Below are positions 23,596-36,777 of a stretch of DNA of 64,000 bases, one piece after another; the stretch's first letter is position 1; each line of letters starts with the position of its first letter. The translations under genes were made by a program, and so were the position numbers. Origin of the DNA: Volvox africanus (lineage: Eukaryota > Chlorophyta > Chlorophyceae > Chlamydomonadales > Volvocaceae); contig BSDZ01000004.1 in assembly GCA_030268105.1 (NCBI GenBank), positions 186,001 through 250,000 on the forward strand, written 5' to 3'. A model generated the notes under the pieces. That model worked only from the letters and a program-made list of their open reading frames with translations. It ran no database searches and was not told where the DNA came from.

Positions 23596-25877
23596 ATGGC
23601 GATGAGCACCTCCCTCTGTGGTGCACCCTTGGTAGGCTCCCTCAGTATTCCTTGGATACGTAGTAATTCATATCCTAGTAAATTATCTCCGGCGAATGCG
23701 TGATCGTGAAAATGTGGTGCCGAATTCCGCCGTCGCTCCAACCTTTTGGCGCAGAACCGTGCGGCTTTCAAGGCTGCTACGCCTCAAGGTGTTCGTGCTG
23801 CGACTTCTCGTGTTGCCCTCGTCGTTGAGGCCAACAAAAAGGTTGCGAAGAAGACTAAGGTGCGCCGGCCACGAGTTGCGACTACGGCTTTTCGCCGTTC
23901 AGCTTTGAGATTGTTATTGCTTGGCCCTCTGGATCGATGAAATGACTCTATAAATCTTGTATTTTACACGGAACACAGAACAAGGGCCTTTCTTTTGTAG
24001 TTCTACCTGAAACCATTTTTTAGCACATGCTGTGCAGGTCATCCTTGTAAACGATATCCCAAACGTTGGGCGTGAGGGCGAGATCCGGGTGAGTTTTGAC
24101 ACGCCGGGCCCGCGGGTGACTCCTTTGCCTTTAATAACTATCGCATCCCATTATTTCATCATGCAGTTGTCACGTTTCATAACGTAAGCTTCTAGGTTTA
24201 TGGCTAGATTGGAATAGAAATGGGATGTTGGGCTGGTCGCGTCATGCCTTGGGAGTCCCACGGGACGCAACCCGTGTACTTGACAGAGGCAGAACCGAGA
24301 CAGACGCAGCAGTCCTTGGATATCTGGAGGGATTCGTATTGTACGAACCTATGGGCGATGCGGCATCAGGGTGCATGTCTCGATCTCCCCACACATTGTG
24401 TGCTTTACTGCGTATGTACGAGAGCCCCGCCTTCCCTTGACCTGCTCCCTGCTACAGAGCGTTCCAGTGGGCTATTGGCGTAACTTCCTGCTTCCGAATG
24501 GCATGGCCAAGATCGCCAGCGACGCAATTCTTGCGTAAGTGCTGTCATGTTTGAGGTCATGATGCGATTTTTGTGCAATTGATTGATTTTGCAATTTAGT
24601 GGTGATGGCTTAAAGTATAAACAAAGAGACTGAAATCCGGCTTGATCATTACCAGACCACGGGCATAAGATGCAAGTATAGGAAATGCGGGAACATAGCT
24701 ATGCCTGGATTGTGCGAAAGGGATTGCTTCCATGCACGCACGGGTTCCACGCTATGAGCACAAGGACATTCCAGGAGAATCCTCAGTTCAATGCAGTGAA
24801 ACCGATATTTAAGTCCTGGCTTCGTTCGGCCATGTGGATGAAAAGCGTGTTTAGGTTGTACATCTCATCGGCATAGGGCTGCTAGGTGCCGCGTTGGCGT
24901 GTGAGTAGGTACACAGATATCTCAGTGTGTTGCAATTTTTGAAGACTGCTAAATAGATGCTGCGCGTGGCAGTCTCCCGCGCACATAACAGCCAGCCTTT
25001 CAAAATCTGCGACCATAGGGTCGCATGAAATCCTGTTGGTTTGCATCATAATGTCTGCTTGACTATTTCCCGGTGTCGCTGTCTCTGGGTAGGGCAGCGG
25101 ATGCTATAAGCCATGTACGCCATAAACGCTTGACCTGTCAAGCAGATGTATGATAGGCTTGCCCGCCGTGGCCCTGCCTGCTAATCGCTTGGCACAGCCA
25201 GATCCGTCGCAAGAAGGAGGACGAGATCCGGAAGAAGTTGGAGGAGAAGGCCAAAGCTCAGGCCTTCGCAAATGCGCTGGCCACCATTGGCAAGTTCATG
25301 ATCAAGAAGAAGTCCGGCGACAAGGACCAGATTTTCGGCAGTGTCCAGGTGCAGGAGGTCGCCGACGCAATTCTGTTGCAGACAGGCCAGAATGTCAGCA
25401 GCTGCGAGATCACGATGCCAGAGATTAAGTCGGTTGGCACTTACGAGTGCACGATCCGTCTGCACCCCGAGGTAAGCCAAATGACCTTGTCAACACCTTG
25501 CCGTGGCGGAGGTTTGGCTCGTTATTTGAGGTATAGACATATTATCACTTCCCGTAACGCATGGTGAGTGAGGAAAGTGAACCTTATATTAGAGGATATG
25601 CGGGCCCGCAGAAATGTTAGAAAACGGATCAAACATGTGCTTATGTACCTTTGGTTTGATTACCACGCTTATCAGTTATTTCTGTTGGGTCATGGACGCG
25701 GTTCCATTATGTTCCTGCCATTTACATATGTCCCTGGTCATCTCGTTTACCTTCGTGCATGGGCGGTTGCGTGGACGGCTGATGCTGCAGGTTGTTGGCA
25801 CCTTCTCAGTCGTCGTTCAAAAGGAGAAGAATGTGCTGACGGTCAGGACCTCGGATACCAAGAAAAGCAAGAAGTAA
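23596..25877 (+). CDS. PRPL9: Plastid 50S ribosomal protein bL9 (nucleus-encoded)
   Basis: Exons: 23596-23631, 23755-23859, 24038-24088, 24458-24534, 25198-25471, 25791-25877 (TAA); about 209 residues. The mature N-terminal domain reads [18 protein letters not shown] and [17 protein letters not shown], followed by a Lys/Glu-rich connecting helix ([20 protein letters not shown]) and the C-terminal domain ([28 protein letters not shown]). This is the two-domain plan of bL9, a 23S rRNA-binding large-subunit protein. The first 40 residues ([12 protein letters not shown] then Arg/Ala/Thr-rich) look like a chloroplast transit peptide. The 12-codon first exon was chosen because ATG, donor and phase all agree and the later frame has no upstream ATG. 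The C-terminus carries a short Lys-rich tail (TSDTKKSKK). Confidence 0.93.
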
Positions 25878-27066
25878 AAGGAGCAGCATCGCCGGTTTGC
25901 AATCGCTTTCTTTGGTTTGCATGGCCAACACGCTTCATAGCGCTTCTGTGCCTTGTTGGCAGATATAGCGGGCACAATGCCAGAAGGCATGGTGGTATGG
26001 TTATAGGCGCAGCGATGGAAAAGGCAGAGACCTTCATGACTGACAGTCAAAGCCACCTGAGGAGCCTGCTACCACGCAGTCCCTACTGCGGTGGAGTTTT
26101 ATGTGTGACTTGTGTCTTACCCACCTGATATTCCATGCCTTTCGATTGAGGTTCACCGTGCTGAAGTCGGTGCTCCACAGTCAGCACTGATAACCGGTGT
26201 AAGTGCCTTTCCTGAAGTGGGTTTTTTAAACCATTTGATGGAGATATTAAACGGACGTTTGTGTATGACATTCCAAAGGGTAGGAGGCTCTCGTACCCGA
26301 AGCGTGGGAAATGTGCTATGTTGGTGGAAAATGCATCCGTAGTGTTTTCTCCTATAGGATGGATGAGCGCAAAGGGACATCGGGTATGTGGCGCAGCTCC
26401 TACGTGGACATTGCAGCTTGAGTACTTACCGGCAATTTTGGGTTTTCTGTGCACTTGGGACCAACCGGGAGCCCTCGGCGTCCGCAGGCACTGCAGCCGG
26501 GGGTGCGAAGGTAGTGGAACTGTAAGCCATTTGGTGTCTGCACACACTTCTAGACGTTGGCAGTACACCTTATGCAAGGGCCGACGCCAGTAGCCTGGGC
26601 AGCATGGTGGTGCGCCATGCAACCACAATGGCGAGAGGTTATGATCATTGTTTACTAATTGTTAAAATTAGTAAAGAAGTAAACAGCTGCACCCAGACGT
26701 GTTGCGCACATTTACAGATCCGCCCCACATCGGTTTCTGCACTTCTCACGTCCATTCCTTGAAGTTGGTCGGTTACTACTCAATATTCTTCGTGTAGTGC
26801 TCTGCTTGAGAGGTATTAGTAAACAGGCAAATTTGCAGCCTTCGATGGTTTCTTGTACCCAGGTCCGTTGCTTAGCCTATCTTCTTCACGCCCTCTGCAG
26901 TCAAACAACCATTCCCAATACCACTACATGCAACTTCCACGTGACAGCCGGGTCCTCCGTCAACCAAACCTTAATAAACTACAGCGCGGGCCAGTGTCCC
27001 GTAAGTCAAGAACCCGCAGCTCACACCCATAGATTATCCCAGGCTCCGGGTACAAGACGGGACCGC
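25878..27066. other. Convergent intergenic region (bL9c 3' end / MCMDC2-like 3' end)
   Basis: No gene was recognised. The plus strand holds TGTAA motifs for bL9c. A TTACA (TGTAA on the minus strand) near 26713 could end the minus-strand transcript. Confidence 0.4.
26198..26202 (+). terminator. TGTAA poly(A) signal of bL9c
   Basis: TGTAA lies 320 bp after the TAA stop. A second TGTAA is present near 26521. Confidence 0.4.
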
Positions 27067-30000
27067 CTAGCTGCCATAACCTCCGATCCCCGTCCCGTCC
27101 TCCGTACACGGCCATCCCTGGCTGTCGGTGAGCGTGAAGCCCCGCAGGCAGTGGCCTAACGGCCCCTTCATGCGACACAGAATCACATCCACGCTGTCAC
27201 TACTGTTAAGCACCGTGGCCTCCCCGCCAGTCTCCCCTTCATACCCCTGCCAAGTGCTGTCCGAAAGCGGCGGCAGTCCGAGCCGCATGTAAGTGTCCCC
27301 GAACCGCGCCTCCAACGTCCGCTCCATTAACAAGACCGCCAGCACGCAGTCGGGCTCCTCCAGGACCTGCCTCGGAGGCGATGTGAGGTCCGGGGTTATG
27401 GTGGATAGGAAAGACCACGAATATGGCCAACTTGCCACACAAGGGACGGCTACGCAATGGGCAGGAGGGGATGTGGCGGACCTTCCCATACCCTTGCAGG
27501 ATGCTTTCCTATCCCCCGGGCGTGGGTGGTTTTCGCCTCAGTTAACATGATCTTGCGTTTCAATGAGCCAAGTCGCATGCAGCTTTCCACTACAGCTCAC
27601 TATGTATATCATCACCACGGCGAAGATGGCGGTACCGCCCTTACAACGACAGTGAAAGCCCTCCCTGGCTCACCTGTCGCCGCAGATGCAAACGAGCCGA
27701 GGCCAAGGCCACCTTGACCAGGCTTCGAAGGAACTCCGACCGGGTAACCTGGGTGGAAAGGTGAGCACGCGAAGCGAGGGTGGGGCCCGCCGGCAACGGC
27801 GCCGGCAGGCGGAAGATGGGGTTAGAAATCCAGGTGAGGAGCTGACAATAAGGACCAGACCATGCTGCCTGAACGGTGGGGTCTTCAAAAGGGTAACGAG
27901 CACGTAAAAATGCAGGGCCTTATGGGCCTTATAGAGCAATCCCAATGGCCCATGCCGTGGCCATGTTAGAAAGAAAAGCGCCCCGCCCTTACCCTTGCGG
28001 TATCACTTCTTTCTTCCTCTCATTCTCTTGTACATGTATCGCTCATCTCTACAGGATTGTCGTAAAACCCTAGGTAAATCACCGGGCTTCAGGCAGAGAG
28101 AGACTGATGGTGGTGATGTGGGGGGCGCCAGAGCCCCGCGTGCCGCACTCGTCCGGATCAGGCTGCTAAGGCAACGGCAACGGAGTGGCCCCAACCATAG
28201 ATGCGACCCAGTTGTGCCTATTGCACCATCACCACTGTGTAAGCTATGTGGCTTCGCCCCCATAGCAAGCTAGTATGTATTGTCCTGGGGACCCACCTGA
28301 ACCCCCGACTGCCGTACTGATACATAGTACCGCATCAGCAGGTTCAGCGCCGCGTCGGTGAGCTGTGGAGATGGCGACATCAGCGCTGCCGCCGCCACAT
28401 GCGTCCGCAACGCATGGCGCATGTGCTCGTCGTGGAGACCTGTACAGCTACATGGCACGGAACATTTAGTGACGTTATAGTACGGAGCGACACATACCTA
28501 GTACGGCGTCACGTCAATATTATCAGCCCATATTTAAACCACCTGGCAACAGTCCATTACACCCACCGTCGCCGGCCGCTACTGTCCCCAAGTCCGGAGT
28601 GCCTGAGTCAACGCCATCAGGATGCTCCAGTACCAGATCAAAACGGCTCTCGTCCAACCCGAACCAACCGCCACGGCAGCTTCCCGGCATCAGGCCGCTA
28701 CCACCGCCGTAATCGCCACGGCCGCGCCCTCTTCTGCCGCCGCCGCACGGGTCGCCGACAGCGCTGCCGTCAGCAGCCGCACGACGGCAGGCAGTCGCCC
28801 AAACTGTGGTGGTGACGGGTATGGAGAGCTCGGGCCGCGCGGGGAGCAGGGACATGACGGGCCGGCTGAGGAGGTCGCACAGCTGGGTCTTTTGCCTGGA
28901 CCACGTTGAAAAGACAACGGATGAAGTCTCCAGATGCAGCTTTGTTCCGTTAACTCTCTTCACCGCGCGCTGAAGTGGTATGGGCCCCGCTGCACCTAGT
29001 GACCCACGTAGCTGCCCCCCCTCCCCCACTTGATATGTCTACCCATCCACTCTGACGCACCTCCTGTTTGTCCCTTACCCACCTAGCTGTGAGCTGCTCT
29101 GCGTCGACCAACACGACGCCGCGGTTGCCCACTTGCAGCAGCACCGACCCCTGGACGACGTAGCTTGCCTCAACCCCATCGTCCGCTCGCGCCGTTGTCT
29201 GCTGTAGACGCGGCATCAGCGGGTCATCCGTCAACGTGCCGGACGCCGCCATCCCGCCCAGGACTGTGTAATGGGGGCTGAGCAGAGCCGCGGCGGCTTG
29301 CAGCAGCCGAGGCATCAGCGGATCCGAAGGCGCCCCAGTGCCCATCAGGAGGCTCAACTGCTGCCGCCCACCGCCAGGTACTGCGCCCAGGGGGGTAGAG
29401 CTGAGGTTCCAGCGGGGGGAGCGAGGAGGGGGAGTAAGGGAATGAGATGGGTGCATCAACCTGCGATGTATAATGGTGATATGCCGCGCAACTGAAACCA
29501 CCACGGGTCCGTGTGGGTCCTTGCCAAGTGCCAGACACGGCAACCAAGCTCAGTGCAATACCCGTGAACCTTGGAACCTTAAGAGGTGGGCACCCTACTG
29601 GCAGGTGGGCACCCTACTGGCAGGTGGGCACCCTACTGGCAGGTGGACATTAAATCACTCGGCTCTCACTCATTATCCACCCACCCTCCGCCATTCGCCG
29701 TCGTCGACACCGACACGGCGCTCGTCAGCATCGCCAACACGATCAGTGGGTGCGCGGGTCGATTCACCAACCGCGACAGCAGGTCGCAGAGCAGCTGCAG
29801 CGGCTCCCGGCTGTAAGATACCCTCAGACCGCCGCCTCCACCTGCCCCGGGGAAAGCCCACAACGCCAGCGGGTCGACATGATTGATGGAGAGAGCCTCC
29901 ACCTCCGCCACTGCAGCTGGGCGCAGCAGTGCGGTGACAGAGGAGCCTCCTGCACTGATGGGCCCAACGAGTCTCGCGATACCCACGACTCGCACCACGT

Positions 30001-33000
30001 CGCCAACCTGCAGGAGTAGCCGCTGGCAGGTGAGACGCGATAAGCAGCATGTGTTTACAAACCGGCGCTGATTGGACGTCACCCGGGCAGCTATCAGATT
30101 GTCGCCGCACACCCCATCCTCTATTCCCGTCTTTCCAGGTGCAGCAACTTCTTCCCCTTATTCCGCAGGAGGCCGGGCGCGAATGCACTGAAGAGAGATC
30201 CACACAACTATCGCACCTCTGATCACTGCCTTCGGAAGCCCACTGGCTCGATCGGGTGTCGCCGAACGGGAGTTGACCGTAACAGCGGACCGCAATATTT
30301 TCATTCTGCATAGCTCTACCTGACTCAGCTTGTACCTTTGTCCCGATGTACAAACACATAACCGCTTTTGTAACCGCTCGGGCTTCGGTACCCTATCTCC
30401 TTATTCCGGACTCCCTTGGCGCAGGCTATAGCTCCCCTCCGCACTCCCTAATACCCACCTGTCCAATGGTTTGGCGGCTCTGAAGCTCCACCCCGCATCA
30501 AGCCCACCCAGTTGCCGCACCTTTGCCGCCCCGGCCAGGTCGTCCTCGCACGTGACCCGCAGCGAGGCCAGGCGGGTGAAGCGGGCCCCGGGCACCCGTA
30601 AGTCATCGACAGAGGAGGTGGTTCCGGAGCCAAGAGCCGCCAGCCAGAGGTCCTGGACGTCCACCATGACGCTGACGCAGGCAGAAAGGGATCACCAGAA
30701 ATTGCAAGTAGGACCGATTCGCTGTTGCACCGGAAGCGAAAGTACGATATCGCTACCGCAGCTTCGAAAACCTCTCGTAGTCTCACAGCCAATTATCCTA
30801 GGGTGCTGCATCACGATGAAGTGTTGGGGTATATACTGGTACATGCTAGTGGGGCCCGATGCGGTACTTCTACCGACTGACTTAACCAATTACCTATCTA
30901 CTGACCAATATACCGACAGATGTAACCACCACCCAACCAACTCAGTTCCCTCCGTTCTGAGTCCGCGCCCTCGCGCCAGGCTCTCTGGGCGGCAAAACTC
31001 GAACCCACCGCATTGAGAGTTCCTCCTGCATATCACCAGCGGCTCTCAGGGCCGCAGCCGGCAGCGCACCCGCCGTTTCGCTACGGCCCTGCCCGATACA
31101 GCCGCAGCAGCCGCCCGTTGTGAATCCCCGCTCGTCCAGCACCTCAACCGTCATACCACAGCGGCGACATACCAATGCACGACTAAACGCACGGCGTCGC
31201 AGACTGGAAGCTGCTACAATCACGCCGTAGCAACACACGGGAATGCCATCGCGGGAAGATGCCGGTAAAGGCGGCGACCCGTGGGTCACTGTGGAAAGCT
31301 GCGTGAGGTAGCCCATCAGGACGTCTACCGGTTGGCAGGGCAGAGGGACCTGGGCAGAAGGGTGCGGCGGCTGGAGCTATGTGCAGGCAGTCGACAACAA
31401 TGACGTCATGATATACATTGGCTGCTCATGGTGAGATGACTTGCCGGCAGCGGGAATGGCAGCATCCGTATCCCCTCAAGGTTCACCGCTTGACCCCACC
31501 CCTTCCGGAGATCGGGAAAGGGCATCCATCCGTCCATATGCGAATAGAACAGCTCAACCCTTTCTGCCACCCCAGCAGACAGCTCATCGCTCTCAGCGTC
31601 TTAGGTTGTCGACCCCGGACGGAGTTGACCTCGGCTCCTTCCCCGAAGTGCATCCTGTTCTCTGTCCACTACTACAGCTCTCTCACTCCGACAGCCAGTC
31701 CACACCTACCCGCCTCCTTCGCGGTCAGCCCCCAGTAACCGGGTCTGTTGTCAACCCTCCCCTCCCCTCCCCTCCCCCCCCCGGACTACCCCGAGAGGGA
31801 CGCACCTGGGTGGGACGGAGCCACAATCGGGGGCATCGACTTGAGCTGAGACCCTCTGACTGGAGCTCGTCCATAAGGCCCCAAAGCGCACCCTCTGCGA
31901 CACACAGGGGCCGTCACGTTCAAAGCCATAAAGCGGCGATAAGGACGCGTCATCCACAGCCCGCGCTGCTGCAGCATACGGCTTGTACGGGCGTGTTAGG
32001 GCGGTGTTCACACGACCAGGTCCATTTCTCGCACCACCGCCCCGGGTCCACATCCCCAGGATGTATGTAAGAGGTCCTGCGTCGAGCAATACGCGACCTG
32101 GGAGCCACCTTCCGTACCCTACGTGACCTGACAACAGCCGGAGACCCAGTCCGGGCTACACACATGGCATCCCCAGCCCCGACATCCCTCCCCATGTGTG
32201 GTATCTCACTGGGGTCTCGGAGCCATCTTGCCCCCAGCTGGATGTCGGAGTTCACGAGCTGCATCACGTCCACCTAAGGGGGCATAGCCGAAGTAACGAA
32301 GGAGGGAGAGGAGATCGGGGAGGGAGGGGGACGTGGTTTACCTACGTTTTGAAATGGAGGTGTTGGCCACAGCAGCTTCACGTCCGTTTCGGACTCCCTA
32401 TCTCGGATGGGAGTGCACACCAGGGGCGATGGTCGAGCACTGTGCAACCAGCTGGAAGGGGGCCGATGCGGGCAGCATTGGGTCAGTCACGACATCCACG
32501 ACCCACATCGCAAATTGTTATCATTCACATTTGTATCGTTTCGCGCCTCTGCGCCCCAAGTCCGACCCTTTATCGGTCGCAAGCGGAGAAATGAGGCCCA
32601 TGAGGCCGGGCGGGATGTCGCCAACATCACCCATTGGGCGTAGGAAGACCGGAAGAAAGACGTATGTGTCGGCGTGATTGCGTGGCCAACCGTGCATCTC
32701 TGTGTTGCTGCTGCTGCCACTGCACCGGTGTGTACTCTTGCACCAGACACAGGCTCACACACACATACACACACACGCGCGCACACGAGCACACTGGTGC
32801 CCTCCACCTGACAGCGATGCACCTGCCTGCAACGCCACCGCCCCGTCCCGCAACCGTGTTTGACCCTCGCGGTCCGTCACCAAGGCATGGGCGAAAGCAC
32901 CGCTGTTAAGTAGGTAAGCAAGTAGGCTACCGCCACCATCGTGCTCGTTGGGTGACCCATGGGTCCGGCCGCCTGGTGCACGTTTGCTGCGCTGATACAA

Positions 33001-33330
33001 CGACCACTGCGGCACAGCGCCGAGGGCAAATGGTGGTGGTGATATGCCCTGCTGCCTTCTGCTTTCATCACCAAGGGACTGCTGCGGTCCTGACTGCTGC
33101 TCAGTTGATGGATTTTGTTGCAGGTCGAATTTTTCGCAGAGGCGTTGTGGCGGTGGTAAGGAATTGTGGCTTCCAGTCGGTTGTAAAGTGGCGTTCAAGT
33201 AACTCAGGGACTGATGTGCATTTGCTGCCGAAGGTGTGAAGCTGGCCAGAGGTGTGGGCCAGGATTTGTCGGGATCGGGACTCAGCAATAGTCCGCCTTC
33301 CGAAAGCAGGCCAGGTCCGCTGGGGTCCAT
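27067..33330 (-). CDS. MCMDC2: MCMDC2-like protein (divergent meiotic MCM paralogue)
   Basis: Minus-strand exons in order: 33330?-32855, 32397-32346, 32273-32210, 31894-31806, 31298-31009, 30671-30521, 30007-29681, 29360-29083, 28895-28567, 28439-28297, 27748-27674, 27366-27067 (stop); phases agree at every join. The start is uncertain: the first exon is open far upstream and its first ~130 residues look low-complexity, so the total is up to about 857 residues against roughly 680 in animals. Landmarks: LLAYLLNSGAFAHAL; a zinc-finger-like ALVCRRCGMTVEV...CCGC; the OB-type GDVVRVVGIARLVGP; QQLSLLMGTGAPSDPL where Walker A would be, without GKS; GVVLVDAEQL at Walker B; ESRFDLVLEHPD (arginine finger); a C-terminal helical domain ending LMERTLEARFG. 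Family members promote meiotic crossing over and break repair. The lost Walker A argues against ATPase activity here. Alternative: a decayed MCM8/9-like protein. Confidence 0.72.
29586..29642. repeat. Three exact tandem copies of a 19-bp unit
   Basis: GTGGGCACCCTACTGGCAG is repeated at 29586, 29605 and 29624, inside the intron between MCMDC2-like exons 29681-30007 and 29083-29360. It sits 39 bp downstream (on the minus strand) of the donor. Confidence 0.95.
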
Positions 33331-34177
33331 CTTCCCTGTGATCAAGTACATATTTACAAATACTTGAAATCGGTTGCACAAAGTCGCACATGATATCACC
33401 GGCTGCGAGGGTGAAAGAGGGCGTGGAAATGCACCAAATGGCGAATCATCGAAGCTAACGTGCATGGCGATGAATTGGCGGGATTTACCGCTGCGATGCA
33501 TGCCTCGGCTTGGTGAGGATTTGCAAGCACGGCTGCAAAGGTTATATTTCTTCAGAATGCAATCATGCAAATAATGACGTCGCCGCTGCTGCAGTCAAAG
33601 CTCTCGTTCAGGCTGCTTTGCCGCCGCCATGGCGCTACTTCTGCATACACGCCCATGCTGCATGCGAGGATCTTCAGCCAGGACCGTAAATACAGATGAG
33701 GCCTTCCTATGACTTTGCTGGGGAGCATCTATTTGGCTTTCAGTGTTAAATTTCCGTGATAAAGACTATGTACAGCGCTTTGGATACAATGATGCCGTTG
33801 TCCATGAGGAGAAGTCGTTGGGCGGACCCTCGATGGTCCAGTCAAGAATCTTCACGGGCTTTCCGAGTACCGTCACCAGCCTGGCGGGGTGTTGTTGACG
33901 AGTATGGTATGAAAAAGGGGGAAAGAAAGATTAAAAACATCTAAAACCTTCAGGGCAAAATAAAAAACATACTCGACATAGGCAACAATGATGATTACGG
34001 AAATGCAAATAAAAATAAGGACAGACGACTGAGAGAAACGTGTGTGCGCGCGAAAACGGTGGTTAGTGTTGGGAGTATGATGGACGGCGAAACACGTTGC
34101 ACATACTTTGTTGCTTCGACAGCTTCAACCAACCTGCATACCTTTCGTCACCCCTCGGTTCCCCGTGTGCATGGGCG

Positions 34178-34260
34178 CCTCCGCCTCCGCCTCCGCCTCC
34201 TCCGCCTCCACTGCTGCCGCCGCCTCCACCACAACCGCTCGTGCCTCCCCTACCGCCTCC
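34178..34260 (+). repeat. CCGCCT-rich simple sequence
   Basis: Interrupted CCGCCT/CCGCCG repeats translate as poly-Pro or poly-Ala/Ser in different frames. No splice sites or conserved neighbours support a gene here. Confidence 0.7.
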
Positions 34261-36284
34261 TCAAATGCCCCGGTTGGTGCTGTCTTTCAATTACAGCAGC
34301 AAAAGCCCCCAACCCACCCTACCGTATAATCATTCTCACCGCCCCCAACCGTCCCTATCCTCAGCACCCGCTTAACCTTCGCCTCCTCAGCTGCGTCGGC
34401 CGCAGCGAAGTTACGCTCCCAGTGCCGGCTGTGAAGCCCTGGCTTGTGACTACAACACGCGATCGAACTTAAGCCCCAGCAGCTTAGCAACCACTTCCTT
34501 CAGCATTAAAAAATGCTACCTGAAGAGGGAGTTTTAGGAACGGTGACGTGGGAAGCAATAATGAAAATGGTTTTCGAGTAAAGATGAAGGGCGCTGCCGA
34601 GGGTGTCTGATTAATATGGCTGGTGTGTGTGTCTTGGCGGGCTTTTGCAGGGAGGCTTTAGACAAGTACAGAAAGGAGGAATGCGTTCTACAGCACGTTA
34701 AATCATTAAATTCATTGGGCTCGAACTGCCATTAAACAAGAAAAAAGCTCATTTTGCGTCGCAAATGCAAGCCGCCCACATCTTCCGCATCCTGGCACGG
34801 AGCCAACAACGAATAAAAACATGCGAGCTTTAGGTGAAGGCGATGAAGGGGTAGCAAAACGAAGCCCCTGGAGAAGTATCTTTCGATTTTAAGGTTCATT
34901 TTGAAATAGGCGGGTGACAAGGTGCAACAGGGGCCCGACGTAAAAGCCTTTCGGCGCTCATCCTCACCAACGCCGCACCTCCATAAGGTCCCGTGCTTCT
35001 AGATCCCTCAGAGCGCCATCCGGAGCCTCTTATATAGATCTGCAGGACATCTATATCCCTTCAAGAGGTAAGGTGTCTGAGCCGGGACTGCAGCGGCTGT
35101 GGCCTGCCCGGGTACATCGATGACAGACCGCCGGGAACTAGGCAAATGAGGGCCGCAGGTCCCCAGCTGCTTGTGTCTCATGTACGACAAGCAAAGAGCT
35201 GTCCAATGTTAAGTAACAGCTGCAGGCAGGTAGTGGCTTTATTAGATGTGATCGATGCGGTGACCCCAGCTTCATGGTTGCCTCATGACGTCACGGCCAC
35301 TGGCACGGCCACTTAATTTTCTTATCTGGACTGTGATTCATTTCCGCACTCCAATGTATGCGTGGGTGGGTGGATGCGCATAGACGAAATTGCCAATGGA
35401 TGGGTTATTCAAAATCCGTTCGTGGTACCGTTCGCCCGTATACAGAGGTCATTGCAAGAGCCTGTGTTTCGTTTAATGACATCGTACCGCTGACAAGATC
35501 ATAGTGCAAGTTAGAGATTTGCCGAGGGCGCATTGGTTGTCCTGAAGCTAGGAGAGCGCAGTTCGGTGTTGGTCGCCGAGAAACAACTTAAGTTTCCTCC
35601 CTGACAGTGTCTGGGGCCTCTGCCGGCTCCGGAGCACGGAGACGTACATCGCTTCGTTATGCAAACTTATGCATCAATTTGTGAATCCCTCCGCACACCT
35701 CTGCACAAACCCCCGAGAGCTCAACCAGTTACCCAGTCACTCAACTGCCCAACGAATGTACCACGCTCCAAGCGCACAGTCCTCACCCCCTGGACATGCC
35801 TTTGTATGCTTAAGACAGGGGACCGCGCCTTGTTTGTCCTCACTGGAACCTGCGACATGGATGGCTTAGGCCCTCATTCGCCTGCGCCCTGTTGTTCCTG
35901 ATTGGGGATGTGGGGCCGCTGAAGATGCGGCACATGTTGCAAGAAGTTGTTGGTTCGCACGACGTACAGCTTCTGCCGAATCGGTCAGCACAGGCACATT
36001 TTGTGTGGACGACGTGGCAAAACTCTCGAGTGCGGGCATCGTTTGGGTTCAGCCTCCTGTGTCCCCCCCTTAAGCAGTTGGGGGCCACTTACGCTCCGTG
36101 AAACTATGAAGAGCCCAGCAAGCTCGTTTTCACCACCTCCACCACGCCCGTGGTGGCGGCCCAGGTGGAATCATTGCTACAGAAAATGATGGCGGAACCG
36201 CTAAATAGGTTTTGCCGAGCTCCAGTAGTCTGGGGCTGGCATCCTGGCAAGATGGTGGCCTAATGGTAACCTACTGATAACCCC

Positions 36285-36322
36285 GAGCTGCTCTGTAGTA
36301 CAGAGCGGTACCAGAGCAGCTC
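36285..36322. repeat. Inverted repeat, nested hairpin
   Basis: Outer arms GAGCTGCTCTG and CAGAGCAGCTC are perfect. A nested CTCTG-TAGTA-CAGAG stem shares the left arm, so two alternative hairpins can form. It is 455 bp upstream of the dehydratase ATG. Confidence 0.8.
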
Positions 36323-36777
36323 TGACACTCTGAGACGAACTGATGATACAGTTGGTCGTTAGTCGCTTCAACTTCTGGGCAACGCAATGCACCGCGCGCA
36401 TGTGACGAGTTAAGACCAATACAAGCATTCAACTCAGTGTAACAAGTAAGGATGATTGGTCAACTAATAATCATTATAGACTATTTAAATAGGTGAATGT
36501 TGGACGTCGCTAGGGCGACATATGCGTTTACATTGCCTATCCTGTATAAGGTGGTGTCATTATGTACATCCTTTCATGAAGGAGTAATAACCTCGCACTA
36601 ACCAGACGTTGTAAAGGCCCTCAATTTAGCCCAGTACATTTACGGAATACGTGCCCCATGCAATCCAAACTTGCTACAACATATTCAGCTTTGATTGATA
36701 ATAATATTTAGATTTACTCCGAGCAGCGTGGTTAGCAAGTCCTTGGGTTCGTCGTTCCCAACCACCATCACGAAGTT

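Larger units (their letters stand above)
33331..36777. other. 3.4-kb divergent intergenic region
   Basis: No gene was recognised. It separates the minus-strand MCMDC2-like gene from the plus-strand dehydratase and must hold both promoters. It contains a CCGCCT-type tract near 34178-34260 and a hairpin at 36285-36322. Short open frames, such as one near 35892-36101, show no known motif. Confidence 0.4.

Noticed and set aside
28003..28263. Minus-strand open segment between MCMDC2-like exons, first taken as an extra exon
   Set aside because: Joining 28297-28439 directly to 27674-27748 keeps phase and gives the expected family spacing, so this is intron.
29581..29645. CRISPR-like direct repeats
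   Set aside because: Units are contiguous with no spacers and lie in a eukaryotic intron, so this is a simple tandem repeat.
33101..33391. Alternative minus-strand frame upstream of the MCMDC2-like gene
   Set aside because: It overlaps the proposed first exon in another frame and has no family similarity; the N-terminus stays uncertain.
35892..36101. 70-codon plus-strand frame considered as a gene
   Set aside because: No motif, no splice partner and no conserved context could be seen.
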